This document shows positions 56,783 to 64,000 of a stretch of DNA of 64,000 bases, piece after piece (within the stretch, counting starts at the first letter, position 1; each line of letters starts with the position of its first letter). The stretch is from a bacterium (GTDB lineage: Bacteria; Elusimicrobiota; Elusimicrobia; Elusimicrobiales; UBA9959). Where the stretch lies: NCBI GenBank assembly GCA_021789695.1, contig JAJYJH010000002.1:105191-169190 (forward strand). Reading direction: 5' to 3'. The translations under genes were made by a program, and so were the position numbers. Below the pieces are notes generated by a model. It saw nothing but the letters and a program-made list of their open reading frames with translations, was not told the origin of the DNA and ran no database searches.

Positions 56783-58956
56783 CACCCCATCATTATCTTC
56801 AGGGCCTCGGCCATCGAGGTCGTTCCCTGCGCCACCGCTGTCAGCGCGGCATGCCGCAGCGAGGTCATTCCCTCTATGGCCGCCAGTTCGCTGAGCTTGT
56901 CCACGTCGGAGCTTGAGGTTATCATCTGCCTCATCGCCGAGCTCTCCACCGGCATTACTTCAAAAAGGGCTTTCCGTCCCGCGTAGCCGCTCTGCTGGCA
57001 GCTGTGGCAGCCATGGGCGTGCCAGACCGTCCCCAGCATCTTTCGCTCTTCACCGGTAAGGAACTGCGCGTCGCTTTCGGAGAGAGCCTCTTGCCTCTTG
57101 CAGCGCGGGCAGAGGGTGCGCACCAGGCGCTGCGCTATCACCATTTTTACGCTGGCGGCCACAAGGTACGGCGCCACGCCCATGTGCGTCAGGCGCAGCA
57201 CGGTGGCGGGAGCGCTGTTGGTGTGCAGCGTCGAGAACACCAGGTGGCCGGTGATCGAAGCCTTTATCGCTATCTCGGCCGTCTCCAGATCGCGGATCTC
57301 GCCCACCAGCATGATATCAGGATCCTGGCGCAGGAACGCGCGCAGCGTGGACTCGAACGTAAGCCCGACGGCCGGCAGTATTTTCACCTGGTTGACGCGC
57401 GGGACCTCGTATTCCACCGGGTCTTCTGCCGTCATGATATTCACTTCGGGTTTATTCAGCACGTTGATCATCGTGTAAAGGGTCGTGGTCTTGCCGCTGC
57501 CGGTGGGCCCTGTCACGAGAATCAGACCGTTCGGGCTCTTGAGCGAGGCTTCCACGGCGTGCAGTTCGCGCGGCGTGAAGGCGAGGCTCGAGAGGTTGGC
57601 GTTCAGCTTGCTCTGGCCCAGCACGCGCATCACTATCTTCTCGCCTTTTATGCACGGCAGCGTGCTGACCCGAAACTCTATCTTAGTGCCTTTTATATTT
57701 ACGCGGAACTGTCCGTCCTGGGGTATTCTCCGCTCGGTTATGACCAGGTTACTCATGATCTTGATGCGCGCCGTGACTCGCGGGTGAATGGCGACCGGCA
57801 GGGTGGTCAGTTGTCTGAGCACTCCATCCACCCTCACGCGCACCATCACCCTGTCTTCCTGCGGCTCCATGTGTATGTCCGAGGCCCTCAGCTCCACGGC
57901 CTTGACCAGGATCTTGTTGACCATCTGTATCAGCGGGGAATCGATCCCCAGCCGCTCTATGCCGGCCGCTTCCTGGGCCTCCTTTTTCTTCTCCGCCTCG
58001 CCGTCTATCAACTCCAGTTCGTGCGTATCCTCGGCAGTGAAGACCTGGTCCATCTCCGGGGCCTCCTCTTCCTCGGGAGCCGCCACGGCCTCCTCCTCGG
58101 TGGCGGGCGCCGGTCCGGGCCCAGCCGTCTCCTGGCGGACTTCCGGGACAGGCCGCGGAGCGGGGATCTGCGGCTTCGGCTCCTTCCCGGCCTCTGGCGC
58201 CGGCTGGGACCGCGGCGCGGCGGCTTCTGTATCCGCGAAAGCCTCTGGAGGCAGTTCCACCAGCTCCTGGCGCCGGGCCGGCTCCACGTCCCGGCTTTCC
58301 TCCTCAGGGACGCCGAAATGCTCTATCTGCAGCTCCTCCGACGCGGGAGAAAGAGGTTCGTGCGGCTCTTCAGACAGCCTCGCCGGGGCCTGCCTTGCCG
58401 CCGGCGCCGGGTGCGGGAGCACGGAGAGGGCCTTGTTGACGCTCTCGAGCAGCTTGGCGTTTGGCACCGGCTTCTCAAGAAAATCGGAGATGTCCATGTT
58501 CAGGGTCTTGAGGTGCTGCCTGTTGGCTGCGCCGGTGAACATTATGATGCGCATGGAACGCAGGTCATAGTTGCTGCGCACCTCCTGGATGAGTTCGTAA
58601 CCGTTCATCCTTGGCATGTTGAAATCCACCAGCGCCAGGTCGGGCAGCGCGCGGTTGATGATCTCGAGCGCGGCCTCGCCGTCCACGGCCTCCAGCACCT
58701 TGAAATGGTGGATGGAGAGAAGGTGTGTTATCAAATCCCTGTAATCCTTGTTGTCGTCGACTACCAGTACGGTCTTCGACGCCGTCTGCGCCTGAGGCCC
58801 GGACGTACGCTGGCCCGCTCCCTGCCGGGGGGAAGCGGAAAACGGCTTGGGCGCCGCTGCCAGGCCCTGCGGCGCGGGCCGGACCGGAGCCTGGGAAAGT
58901 TCTCCGAAAATATCCCCGAACTCGTTATGGATCACAGCTCCGTCAGGTCTTCCCAT
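56782..58956 (-). CDS. Receiver domain fused to PilB/GspE-type secretion ATPase
   Basis: This 724-aa fusion has a CheY-like receiver at about residues 60-180 (VVDDNKD, phospho-Asp in LVDFNMPRMNG, Thr in MFTGAA, Lys in EKPVPN), so the acceptor site is intact. An acidic/Pro linker covers 185-330. The type II secretion/type IV pilus ATPase follows: RASDIHMEP, Walker A GPTGSGKTT near 481, DPDIMLVGEIRDLETAE near 545 and two zinc CxxC pairs near 615 and 650. It lacks the usual N-terminal MshEN domain. The overlapping kinase gene suggests direct phosphorylation control of pilus extension or secretion. Confidence 0.92.
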   Translation of the reverse strand: MGRPDGAVIHNEFGDIFGELSQAPVRPAPQGLAAAPKPFSASPRQGAGQRTSGPQAQTASKTVLVVDDNKDYRDLITHLLSIHHFKVLEAVDGEAALEIINRALPDLALVDFNMPRMNGYELIQEVRSNYDLRSMRIIMFTGAANRQHLKTLNMDISDFLEKPVPNAKLLESVNKALSVLPHPAPAARQAPARLSEEPHEPLSPASEELQIEHFGVPEEESRDVEPARRQELVELPPEAFADTEAAAPRSQPAPEAGKEPKPQIPAPRPVPEVRQETAGPGPAPATEEEAVAAPEEEEAPEMDQVFTAEDTHELELIDGEAEKKKEAQEAAGIERLGIDSPLIQMVNKILVKAVELRASDIHMEPQEDRVMVRVRVDGVLRQLTTLPVAIHPRVTARIKIMSNLVITERRIPQDGQFRVNIKGTKIEFRVSTLPCIKGEKIVMRVLGQSKLNANLSSLAFTPRELHAVEASLKSPNGLILVTGPTGSGKTTTLYTMINVLNKPEVNIMTAEDPVEYEVPRVNQVKILPAVGLTFESTLRAFLRQDPDIMLVGEIRDLETAEIAIKASITGHLVFSTLHTNSAPATVLRLTHMGVAPYLVAASVKMVIAQRLVRTLCPRCKRQEALSESDAQFLTGEERKMLGTVWHAHGCHSCQQSGYAGRKALFEVMPVESSAMRQMITSSSDVDKLSELAAIEGMTSLRHAALTAVAQGTTSMAEALKIMMG

Positions 58957-59013
58957 AGCATTTCACCCGCCCCCTCTCAATGCTACCCGACCTTTATCTC
59001 CGGTCCCGCTTAT

Positions 59014-59042
59014 AGTATATAGCCGCGCCGGGAAGTTTACAA
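59014..59042 (-). promoter_or_regulatory. Promoter TTGTAA-17-TATACT for the receiver-PilB operon
   Basis: The -35 TTGTAA (59037-59042) is spaced 17 bases from TATACT (59014-59019). The start site would lie about 50 bases before ATG 58956. It sits in the only AT-rich stretch between the two regulator genes. Confidence 0.68.
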
Positions 59043-59057
59043 TTGTCTGTTTCCGCT

Positions 59058-59813
59058 TTATACTGACTTTTTTCCCTTTGCGGTGGAACCAGGACGGCGC
59101 CGGGACCCGGTTTTATCGCGGTAACCGGAAGGCGTAGTGCCGACCACTTTTTCGAACTGCCGGATGAAAGATTCCACGTTGGCGTAGCTGAGGCGGGAGG
59201 AGATCTGCTTCAGGTTCATGGGCGAAGCGGACAGCATTTTCCTGGCCTGGTCCATCTTGACCTTAAGCATATAGTCCTTGAAGCCGACGCCCGTCCTCTC
59301 GCGGAAGACCTTGCTGAGGTACTTTGGCGTAAGGAAGACCGCGTCCGCGGCGTCCTTTAGTGTTATCTTCTTGAAGCAATTGCCTTCTATAAAGCCGCGC
59401 ACATGCTCTATCTTGGCGGCTATCCCCATCTCCCCTGGCGAAGGCAGACCGCCGGCCCGCGAGATTTCCTTAGCTATGACGGCCCGGGCCGACCTGTGGT
59501 CGAACGGCTTCTCGAGGTAATTGTCGGCCCTGGCCGTCAGCGCGTGAACGGCGATATCCTTGGTGCTGTAGCCGGTCGTGATTATTACCGGTTTGCCCGG
59601 AGCCAGTTCCTTTATCTTTTCAAGGGCCTTTAGGCCGTCCATGCCGGGCAGGTACACGTCCATGATCACCAGAGAGAACTCCTCCGGCTTTTCCAGCAGG
59701 CGCAGCGCCTCTTCGGCGCTTCCTACCGCGGTCACGTCGTATTCCGGGAACCACAAGGGAAAATCCTCGCGCAAGTCCCGGTTGTCGTCGACGAAAAGAA
59801 TCTTATAGCGCAT
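59058..59813 (-). CDS. Response regulator with AraC-type DNA-binding output
   Basis: This 251-aa regulator has a receiver at residues 1-120 (FVDDNRD, phospho-Asp in IMDVYLPGMDG near 52, Thr in TTGYSTKD, Lys in EKPFDH) and an AraC/XylS double helix-turn-helix from about 135-232 (FLTPKYLSKVFRERTGVGF, YANVESFIRQFEKVVG). A basic tail ends the protein. Seven G stand two bases before the ATG as ribosome-binding site. Its target genes and partner kinase are not shown by sequence. Confidence 0.92.
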   Translation of the reverse strand: MRYKILFVDDNRDLREDFPLWFPEYDVTAVGSAEEALRLLEKPEEFSLVIMDVYLPGMDGLKALEKIKELAPGKPVIITTGYSTKDIAVHALTARADNYLEKPFDHRSARAVIAKEISRAGGLPSPGEMGIAAKIEHVRGFIEGNCFKKITLKDAADAVFLTPKYLSKVFRERTGVGFKDYMLKVKMDQARKMLSASPMNLKQISSRLSYANVESFIRQFEKVVGTTPSGYRDKTGSRRRPGSTAKGKKSV

Positions 59814-59836
59814 TGCCCCCCCAGCTTATTCTAGCA

Positions 59837-60387
59837 ATAGGGATAGGGGCGGAGGCAAATGTGCCGCCGGCCCCCTCCCACCCCGCCGGACGTGCGGGTA
59901 AGCATCCGGCGGTTCAGAAAGCGGCTTTAACCTCCACCGGCAGAGGAACGCCCGGTTTTAAAAAGCAGCTGTTCGGCATGGCAACGTTCAGCGCCGAGGT
60001 CCAGGCCATCCGCCACTAACGCCGTGGGCAGGCCGACACCGAGGCCCGCGGCTTTGACCGAAACTCCGGCCGCCAGCAATTCCCCTGGCCGCCCAAAAAC
60101 CGTAGCCGAGGTACCGACTGTCCCGCGCACGTTTAACCCCGCTCTTGCCCCCGTTGATTTTCAACCGAAGTCCGGCGCATAAGCGCTTCGACGTTTCCGT
60201 CACTCCCGGCGCAGCCGCCTCCGACCGGACGGACACATCCCCGTCCTCGGCGTACCGCACGAACGCGCGGCCACGCTTCTTTCAGCGTGTGCCTCGCGCC
60301 ACACTGCCTTGCGCTTCGCCCGAGTTTCCTGCGACCTGTCTCCCCGGAGGACTTTCACATCCAAGCTTGGTTTCATGCCGGGCGCAC
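59837..60387 (-). mobile_element. Decayed group IIC intron behind the topA terminator
   Basis: On the minus strand the element opens at 60387 with GTGCGCCCGGCATG, the 5' hallmark of group IIC introns (compare GUGUGCCCGGCAUG in the Oceanobacillus intron). A domain V hairpin lies at about 59914-59879: an 8-bp stem CCGCCGGA/TCCGGCGG, a 2-base CG bulge and a 6-base loop. A domain VI-like stem with a bulged A eight bases from a 3' end AT at 59837 follows. It begins two bases after the U tract of the topA terminator, the known target of this class. At about 550 bases it lacks most of its reverse transcriptase, so it is a relic. Confidence 0.88.
59909..60270 (-). pseudogene. Group II intron reverse transcriptase/maturase remnant
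   Basis: One frame reads FVRYAEDGDVSVRSE, LKINGGKSGV and SRYLGYGFW, matching the YADD active site and following regions of intron reverse transcriptases, with Glu in place of the first catalytic Asp of YADD. A frame change later gives WRMAWTSALNVAMPNS, like the C-terminal part of these proteins. The fingers domain and DNA-binding part are missing. An internal deletion joins domain I RNA sequence to the palm region near 60265. Confidence 0.85.
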
Positions 60388-60416
60388 ATAAAAAGGCCCG
60401 GGAGCGCCCGGGCCTT
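60388..60416 (-). terminator. Rho-independent terminator of topA
   Basis: A perfect 10-bp stem (60393-60402 with 60407-60416) with a 4-base loop is followed on the minus strand by UUUUUAU. It lies 20 bases after the topA stop. The group IIC intron relic starts immediately downstream. Confidence 0.93.
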
Positions 60417-60435
60417 CTCCCCACGGGGAACGCCT

Positions 60436-62586
60436 TCAGGCCGGTTTGTTCCGGGAGGCGATCAGTTTCTCCACCTCCTCCGGGGTCGGTTGCTCTATGT
60501 TGCGGCACTTCGGGAAGCCGGAGCAGGCCAGGAAGTAGCCGCGGGCGCTCTTCCTGAGCAACATCTCGTTCTTACCGCACTTGGAGCAGGTCTTGCCTGT
60601 TTTTACCGGCGCGAAGTACTCCTGCTTGTTGCCGTCCTTGTCCAGCGGTATCTTGCCCTTGCACTTGGGGAAGCGCGAACACGACAGGTACTTGCCGAAG
60701 CGGCTCTCGCGCATCACCATGGGCGAAAGGCACAGCGGGCATTTCTCGTTGGTCTTGACCACGTTCGGACGGGAGCGTTTCATCTCCTTCTCGGCCGTGG
60801 CGAGTTCTTCGGAGAACGGGCCGTAGAAGTCCTTCATGAACTTTATCCAGTCCATGGCCCCGTCGGCTATGTCGTCTAGTTTATCCTCGATGGAGGCCGT
60901 GTAGGAGATTTCCATGATCTCCTTGAAGAAGTCCTTAAGCTTCTCAGTCACGAGCGCGCCCAGTTCCGTAATCAGCAGCTTGCGGTCCTTCTCGCGGTTG
61001 ATGTAGCCGCGGTCTATCACGTTCTTGATGATGACGGCGTACGTGGACGGGCGCCCTATGCCGTGCTTCTCCAGCGTCTTGATGATGCTGGCCTCGTTGT
61101 AGTTGGGCGGAGGGCTAGTGCGGTGAGACTTGGTGGCGACGTCCTTCAGCGTGACGACGTCTCCCTCCTTCAGCGGCGGCAGGATGCCGGACTCGTCCTC
61201 GTCCTCCCCGGCCACCTCCTCCTCCTTCTCCTCCATGTAGACCTTCAGGTAGCCCTCGAACTTGACGGTGCGGCCGCTGGTGCGCAGCATGGCCCGGCCC
61301 TTTTCGTCGGAGAACTCTACTGAGAGCGAGTCGAAGATCGCCTCCTCCATCTGGCTGGCCATAAAGCGCCGCCAGATCAGGTCGTAGAGCTTGGCTTGGT
61401 CCGGGTTCAGGAACTGTTTTATCTCCTCGGGCCGCTTGTAGACGGAAGTGGGATGGATGGCCTCGTGCGCCTCCTGCGCGCCCTTGACCTTCTTAAGGTA
61501 CACAGGCGGCTTGGCCGGACAGAAATCTTTACCGTAGGTCTCGGTTATGAACTTCGCAGTCTCCTTCTGCATCTCGGCCGAAACGTTGAAGGAGTCGGTG
61601 CGCATATAGGTGATGAGACCGGAGCGCTCGCCGCCCAGGTCCACGCCCTCGTAGAGCGTCTGCGCCACCCTCATCGTGCGGTCCGAAGAGAAGCCGAGCT
61701 TGTTGTAGGCGTCCTGCTGCAGCGTGCTGGTGATGAACGGCGGCTTGGGCTTCTGGCGCACCGCCTTGGACTCCACCTTGCTGACCGTAAGCACTGAGTT
61801 GCGCAGGTGCGTGGCCGCCTCCACCGTGTCCTCCGTCTTCTTGAAGACGGAAGTCTTGTAGCGGTAGTCCTCGGCGAAGAGCTTCAGCGTGATGGTCTGC
61901 TCCACCGGCGAGCCGTCCCAGCGCACAAGCTTGGAGTCGAAGTCCCGGGAGTCTCCTTTGGCGAGCCTCGCGTAGAGAGTGTAATAGTCCTCTTCCTTGA
62001 AGGCGGCTATCTCCTTTGCGCGTTCGGCTATCAGCCGGACTGTTACCGACTGCACGCGGCCCGCGGACAGGCCGCTCTTTATCTTGCTCCACAGGAGAGG
62101 CGAGAGTTTATAACCAACGATGCGGTCGATGATGCGGCGGCTTTGCTGCGCGTTGACAAGCGCCATATCCAGATCGCGCGGGCTCTTGAGCGACTCGGCG
62201 ATGGCCGACTTGGTTATCTCGTGGAAGCTGATACGCTTGAAGCCGGCCCCGGATTTTATCACCTGGCTGAGGTGCCAGCTGATGGCCTCTCCCTCGCGGT
62301 CAGGGTCGGTGGCCAGATACACCACATCGGCGTTCTTCGCGATGGCGTTAAGCTCCGCGATGATCTTTTTGGCGCGTTCCACCAGCACGTACTTGGGAGT
62401 GAACTCGCCGGCCGTATCGACTCCGAGCTCGTCCTTGGGAAGGTCCCGCACGTGGCCGAAGGAGCTGCGCACGACGTAGCTTGGGTCAAGAAAGCGGCTG
62501 ATGGTTTTCTCCTTGGTCGGAGACTCCACGATGACGAGATGGCGTTTGCCTGAGGTTTTGGATGATCTGGATGTTTTTTCTGCCAT
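60436..62586 (-). CDS. topA: DNA topoisomerase I
   Basis: TopA relaxes negative supercoils. The 716-aa protein has the Toprim motifs IVESPTKEKT near residue 18 and DPDREGEAI near 93. The catalytic Tyr is in LITYMRTDSF near 324, and HEAIHPTS is near 372. Two C-terminal four-Cys zinc ribbons (CPLC and CSKC starts) end the protein, fewer than the three regions of E. coli TopA. The ATG has no clear Shine-Dalgarno; the leader is AT-rich. Confidence 0.97.
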   Translation of the reverse strand: MAEKTSRSSKTSGKRHLVIVESPTKEKTISRFLDPSYVVRSSFGHVRDLPKDELGVDTAGEFTPKYVLVERAKKIIAELNAIAKNADVVYLATDPDREGEAISWHLSQVIKSGAGFKRISFHEITKSAIAESLKSPRDLDMALVNAQQSRRIIDRIVGYKLSPLLWSKIKSGLSAGRVQSVTVRLIAERAKEIAAFKEEDYYTLYARLAKGDSRDFDSKLVRWDGSPVEQTITLKLFAEDYRYKTSVFKKTEDTVEAATHLRNSVLTVSKVESKAVRQKPKPPFITSTLQQDAYNKLGFSSDRTMRVAQTLYEGVDLGGERSGLITYMRTDSFNVSAEMQKETAKFITETYGKDFCPAKPPVYLKKVKGAQEAHEAIHPTSVYKRPEEIKQFLNPDQAKLYDLIWRRFMASQMEEAIFDSLSVEFSDEKGRAMLRTSGRTVKFEGYLKVYMEEKEEEVAGEDEDESGILPPLKEGDVVTLKDVATKSHRTSPPPNYNEASIIKTLEKHGIGRPSTYAVIIKNVIDRGYINREKDRKLLITELGALVTEKLKDFFKEIMEISYTASIEDKLDDIADGAMDWIKFMKDFYGPFSEELATAEKEMKRSRPNVVKTNEKCPLCLSPMVMRESRFGKYLSCSRFPKCKGKIPLDKDGNKQEYFAPVKTGKTCSKCGKNEMLLRKSARGYFLACSGFPKCRNIEQPTPEEVEKLIASRNKPA

Positions 62587-62604
62587 AATTTAAATATCTA
62601 TATT

Positions 62605-62610
62605 ATTATA
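62605..62610 (-). promoter_or_regulatory. -10-like TATAAT before topA
   Basis: A perfect TATAAT lies about 20 bases before ATG 62586 within a 30-base AT-only strip. The -35 is weak (GTTTTG at 16 bases). The closeness to the ATG implies a short leader. Confidence 0.45.
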
Positions 62611-62694
62611 TTTTCTCCAATGAGCGCAAAACCGCGTAGCGAACCGCGCTGGTCCCCACTGGCGCAAGGGCCATGCCTCCGGGGGATAGTGTCC

Positions 62695-63825
62695 CTACAT
62701 CCCGCGGCAGTAGCGGCCGCTGCGGGAGGCGAGAAGGGAGGATGTTTCCAGTTCGAAGAGCGCGGCAGCGACGCGCTGTACCGGCCAGGAGAGACGCGCG
62801 GTGACCTCGTCCGCGCTGAGCCCCCCGTCGCAGACAGATATCGTCCTGTAAGCTTCCAGCGCATCTGGGGAAAGCGCCCCCAGCGCGGCCTCGGACGGAC
62901 TGCCTGGCCCAATTGTTGCGCCCCGTTTCAGACCGAAAAGATATTCCGGGGGGAAACAGTCTATCACGTCGTCTGCGTTCTCAGCCAGATAGGCGCCGCT
63001 CTTTATATAAAAATTCGGCCCACGGCTGACCGGAGAATCCGCCGGACCGGGGACGGCCAGCACCTCCCGCCCCTGCTCCACCGCGAAGCGCGCGGTTATC
63101 AGGGCCCCGGACTCAAAGCCGCCCTCCACCACTACGGTGGCCAGCGAAAGGCCGGAGATCACTCTGTTGCGGCGGGGAAAATTGGCCGATAGCGGCCCCT
63201 TCTCCAGGGGAAATTCGGAAAGCAGAGCGCCGCCCGCCTCCACTATGCGCCCTGCCAGTTCGGCGTTCTCGCCAGGATAGATCCTTCCAAGCCCGGTGCC
63301 GAGCGCGGCCCAGGTAACGCCGCCGGCCTCCACGGCGGAGCGGTGCGCAGCCGTGTCTATGCCGCGCGCCAGCCCGCTGACCACGGCCACACCGGCCCGC
63401 GCCAGCTCCCCACCCAGGCGGGCGGCGGTACGCAGGCCGTAGGGGGTTGCCTTGCGCGTCCCGACTACGGCAGCCGCGGGCAGCCGCTTCAGTTCTCCGC
63501 GCACGTAGAGTACAAACGGCGGGTCGTATATCTTTTTCAGGAGTTCCGGATATCCCTCGTCCCTGAAGGTGAGAACATGGATCCCGGCTTTTTCGGCGGC
63601 GCGCAACTCTTTCTCGGGGTCCGCGGACGCCGTCTGGACCCGCAGGCGCTCCGCCGTCTCGGGCATCACGCCGCCCTCGGCCGCGATCTCGGCGGCGGAC
63701 CGTCCCAGCAGCTCGGCCGCCCCGCCATAGCGCTCCAGCAGGCGCAACAGCCAGTCGTTCCTGTGACAGGCGAAGAAGTTTAAACGCACCAGCGCCAGTC
63801 GCTCCTCGGCCTCCGAAAAGCCCAT
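62695..63825 (-). CDS. dprA: DNA-processing protein DprA
   Basis: DprA binds incoming single-stranded DNA and loads RecA during transformation. The 376-aa protein has an N-terminal SAM-like part and a Rossmann core: AVVGTRKATPYG near residue 118, SGLARGIDTAAH near 148, and NFPRRNRVISGLS near 211. A C-terminal winged-helix-like part (DGGLSADEVTARLSW) follows, as in long DprA forms. A run of ten G ends one base before the ATG. Confidence 0.94.
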   Translation of the reverse strand: MGFSEAEERLALVRLNFFACHRNDWLLRLLERYGGAAELLGRSAAEIAAEGGVMPETAERLRVQTASADPEKELRAAEKAGIHVLTFRDEGYPELLKKIYDPPFVLYVRGELKRLPAAAVVGTRKATPYGLRTAARLGGELARAGVAVVSGLARGIDTAAHRSAVEAGGVTWAALGTGLGRIYPGENAELAGRIVEAGGALLSEFPLEKGPLSANFPRRNRVISGLSLATVVVEGGFESGALITARFAVEQGREVLAVPGPADSPVSRGPNFYIKSGAYLAENADDVIDCFPPEYLFGLKRGATIGPGSPSEAALGALSPDALEAYRTISVCDGGLSADEVTARLSWPVQRVAAALFELETSSLLASRSGRYCRGM

Positions 63826-63855
63826 TCCCCCCCCCCGGACGGGCCTAAAGCCCGC

Positions 63856-64000
63856 TTACTTCTTTTTGACCAGATAGCCGGCTCGTATGGCGCTAAGGGC
63901 GTACGTCACGCGCGCCCTGACGGTCATGCCGTCTACATCTATGACCTCCAGCTCTCCGGCCTGCTGGAGGCCGCGGCCAAGTTTCTTACCGTTTTTGGAA
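63856..64000 (-). CDS. C-terminal end of an unidentified protein, partial
   Basis: About 47 codons are visible, ending at TAA 63856-63858. The peptide contains QAGELEVIDVDGMTV and RAGYLVKKK and is rich in β-forming residues with a basic tail. It may be the end of an envelope or peptidoglycan-binding protein, but nothing definite can be said. It lies 30 bases before dprA and probably shares its transcript. Confidence 0.55.
   Translation of the reverse strand, partial: SKNGKKLGRGLQQAGELEVIDVDGMTVRARVTYALSAIRAGYLVKKK

Noticed and set aside
60145..60879. Plus-strand frame of 244 codons across the topA end
   Set aside because: It runs antisense through the intron relic, terminator and topA; the minus strand explains the sequence.

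Overview
The window is 64 kb of GC-rich bacterial chromosome. LolC/LolD, several predicted outer-membrane β-barrels and signal peptides followed by envelope proteins indicate a Gram-negative cell. The gene mix (WecA-type EPS genes, McsA/McsB, a receiver-PilB fusion, CHASE2 cyclase, Etf and molybdenum hydroxylases) would fit an uncultured high-GC lineage such as Elusimicrobiota. That placement is an inference with low confidence, because no rRNA or other decisive marker is present. Almost all genes lie on the minus strand. The exceptions are two plus-strand blocks at 15208-19008 and 47329-49605. I see no tRNA, rRNA, CRISPR array or intact insertion sequence.

Region 1 (1-19008) looks like a purine or N-heterocycle catabolic locus. 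A minus-strand run starting at a promoter near 14990 carries an 8-oxoguanine-deaminase-like aminohydrolase, phosphofructokinase, MocA-type cytidylyltransferase, an ArsB/NhaD-type permease, a membrane adenylate cyclase, XdhC, and two full large/FAD/[2Fe-2S] molybdenum hydroxylase sets; the second large subunit runs off the left edge. An outer-membrane protein gene sits inside the hydroxylase set. Divergently, a fused PreT-PreA-like flavoprotein and an SsnA-like aminohydrolase are encoded. A frameshifted serine/threonine-kinase fragment lies in the divergent gap.

Region 2 (19131-37088) is a long minus-strand run that starts with ftcD, acyl-CoA dehydrogenase, etfB and a ferredoxin-fused etfA. 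It continues through a histidine kinase, CHASE2 cyclase, DUF3307 protein and exonuclease to hutH, hutU, yajQ and hutI, and ends with a HAD/SIS pair. HutH, HutU, HutI and bifunctional FtcD together take histidine to glutamate plus methenyl-THF. HutH has Ala-Cys-Gly in place of the usual Ala-Ser-Gly MIO tripeptide.

Region 3 (37181-47162) begins with a promoter/terminator pair that could make a small RNA. It then holds surface-polysaccharide and envelope genes (barrel protein, dipeptide epimerase, WecA-like transferase, PIG-L deacetylase, ExeA-like ATPase), mcsB-mcsA, lolD-lolC, lysS and a single-domain response regulator.

Region 4 (47329-54771) holds ndk, a nucleophile-less α/β-hydrolase and murQ on the plus strand. 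On the minus strand are dacB, a β-lactamase-fold hydrolase, an SH3b protein, a class II aldolase and a Xer recombinase. Region 5 (54815-64000) holds a histidine kinase translationally coupled to a receiver-PilB fusion ATPase, a receiver/AraC regulator, a decayed group IIC intron lodged directly behind the topA terminator, topA, dprA and a truncated gene at the right edge.
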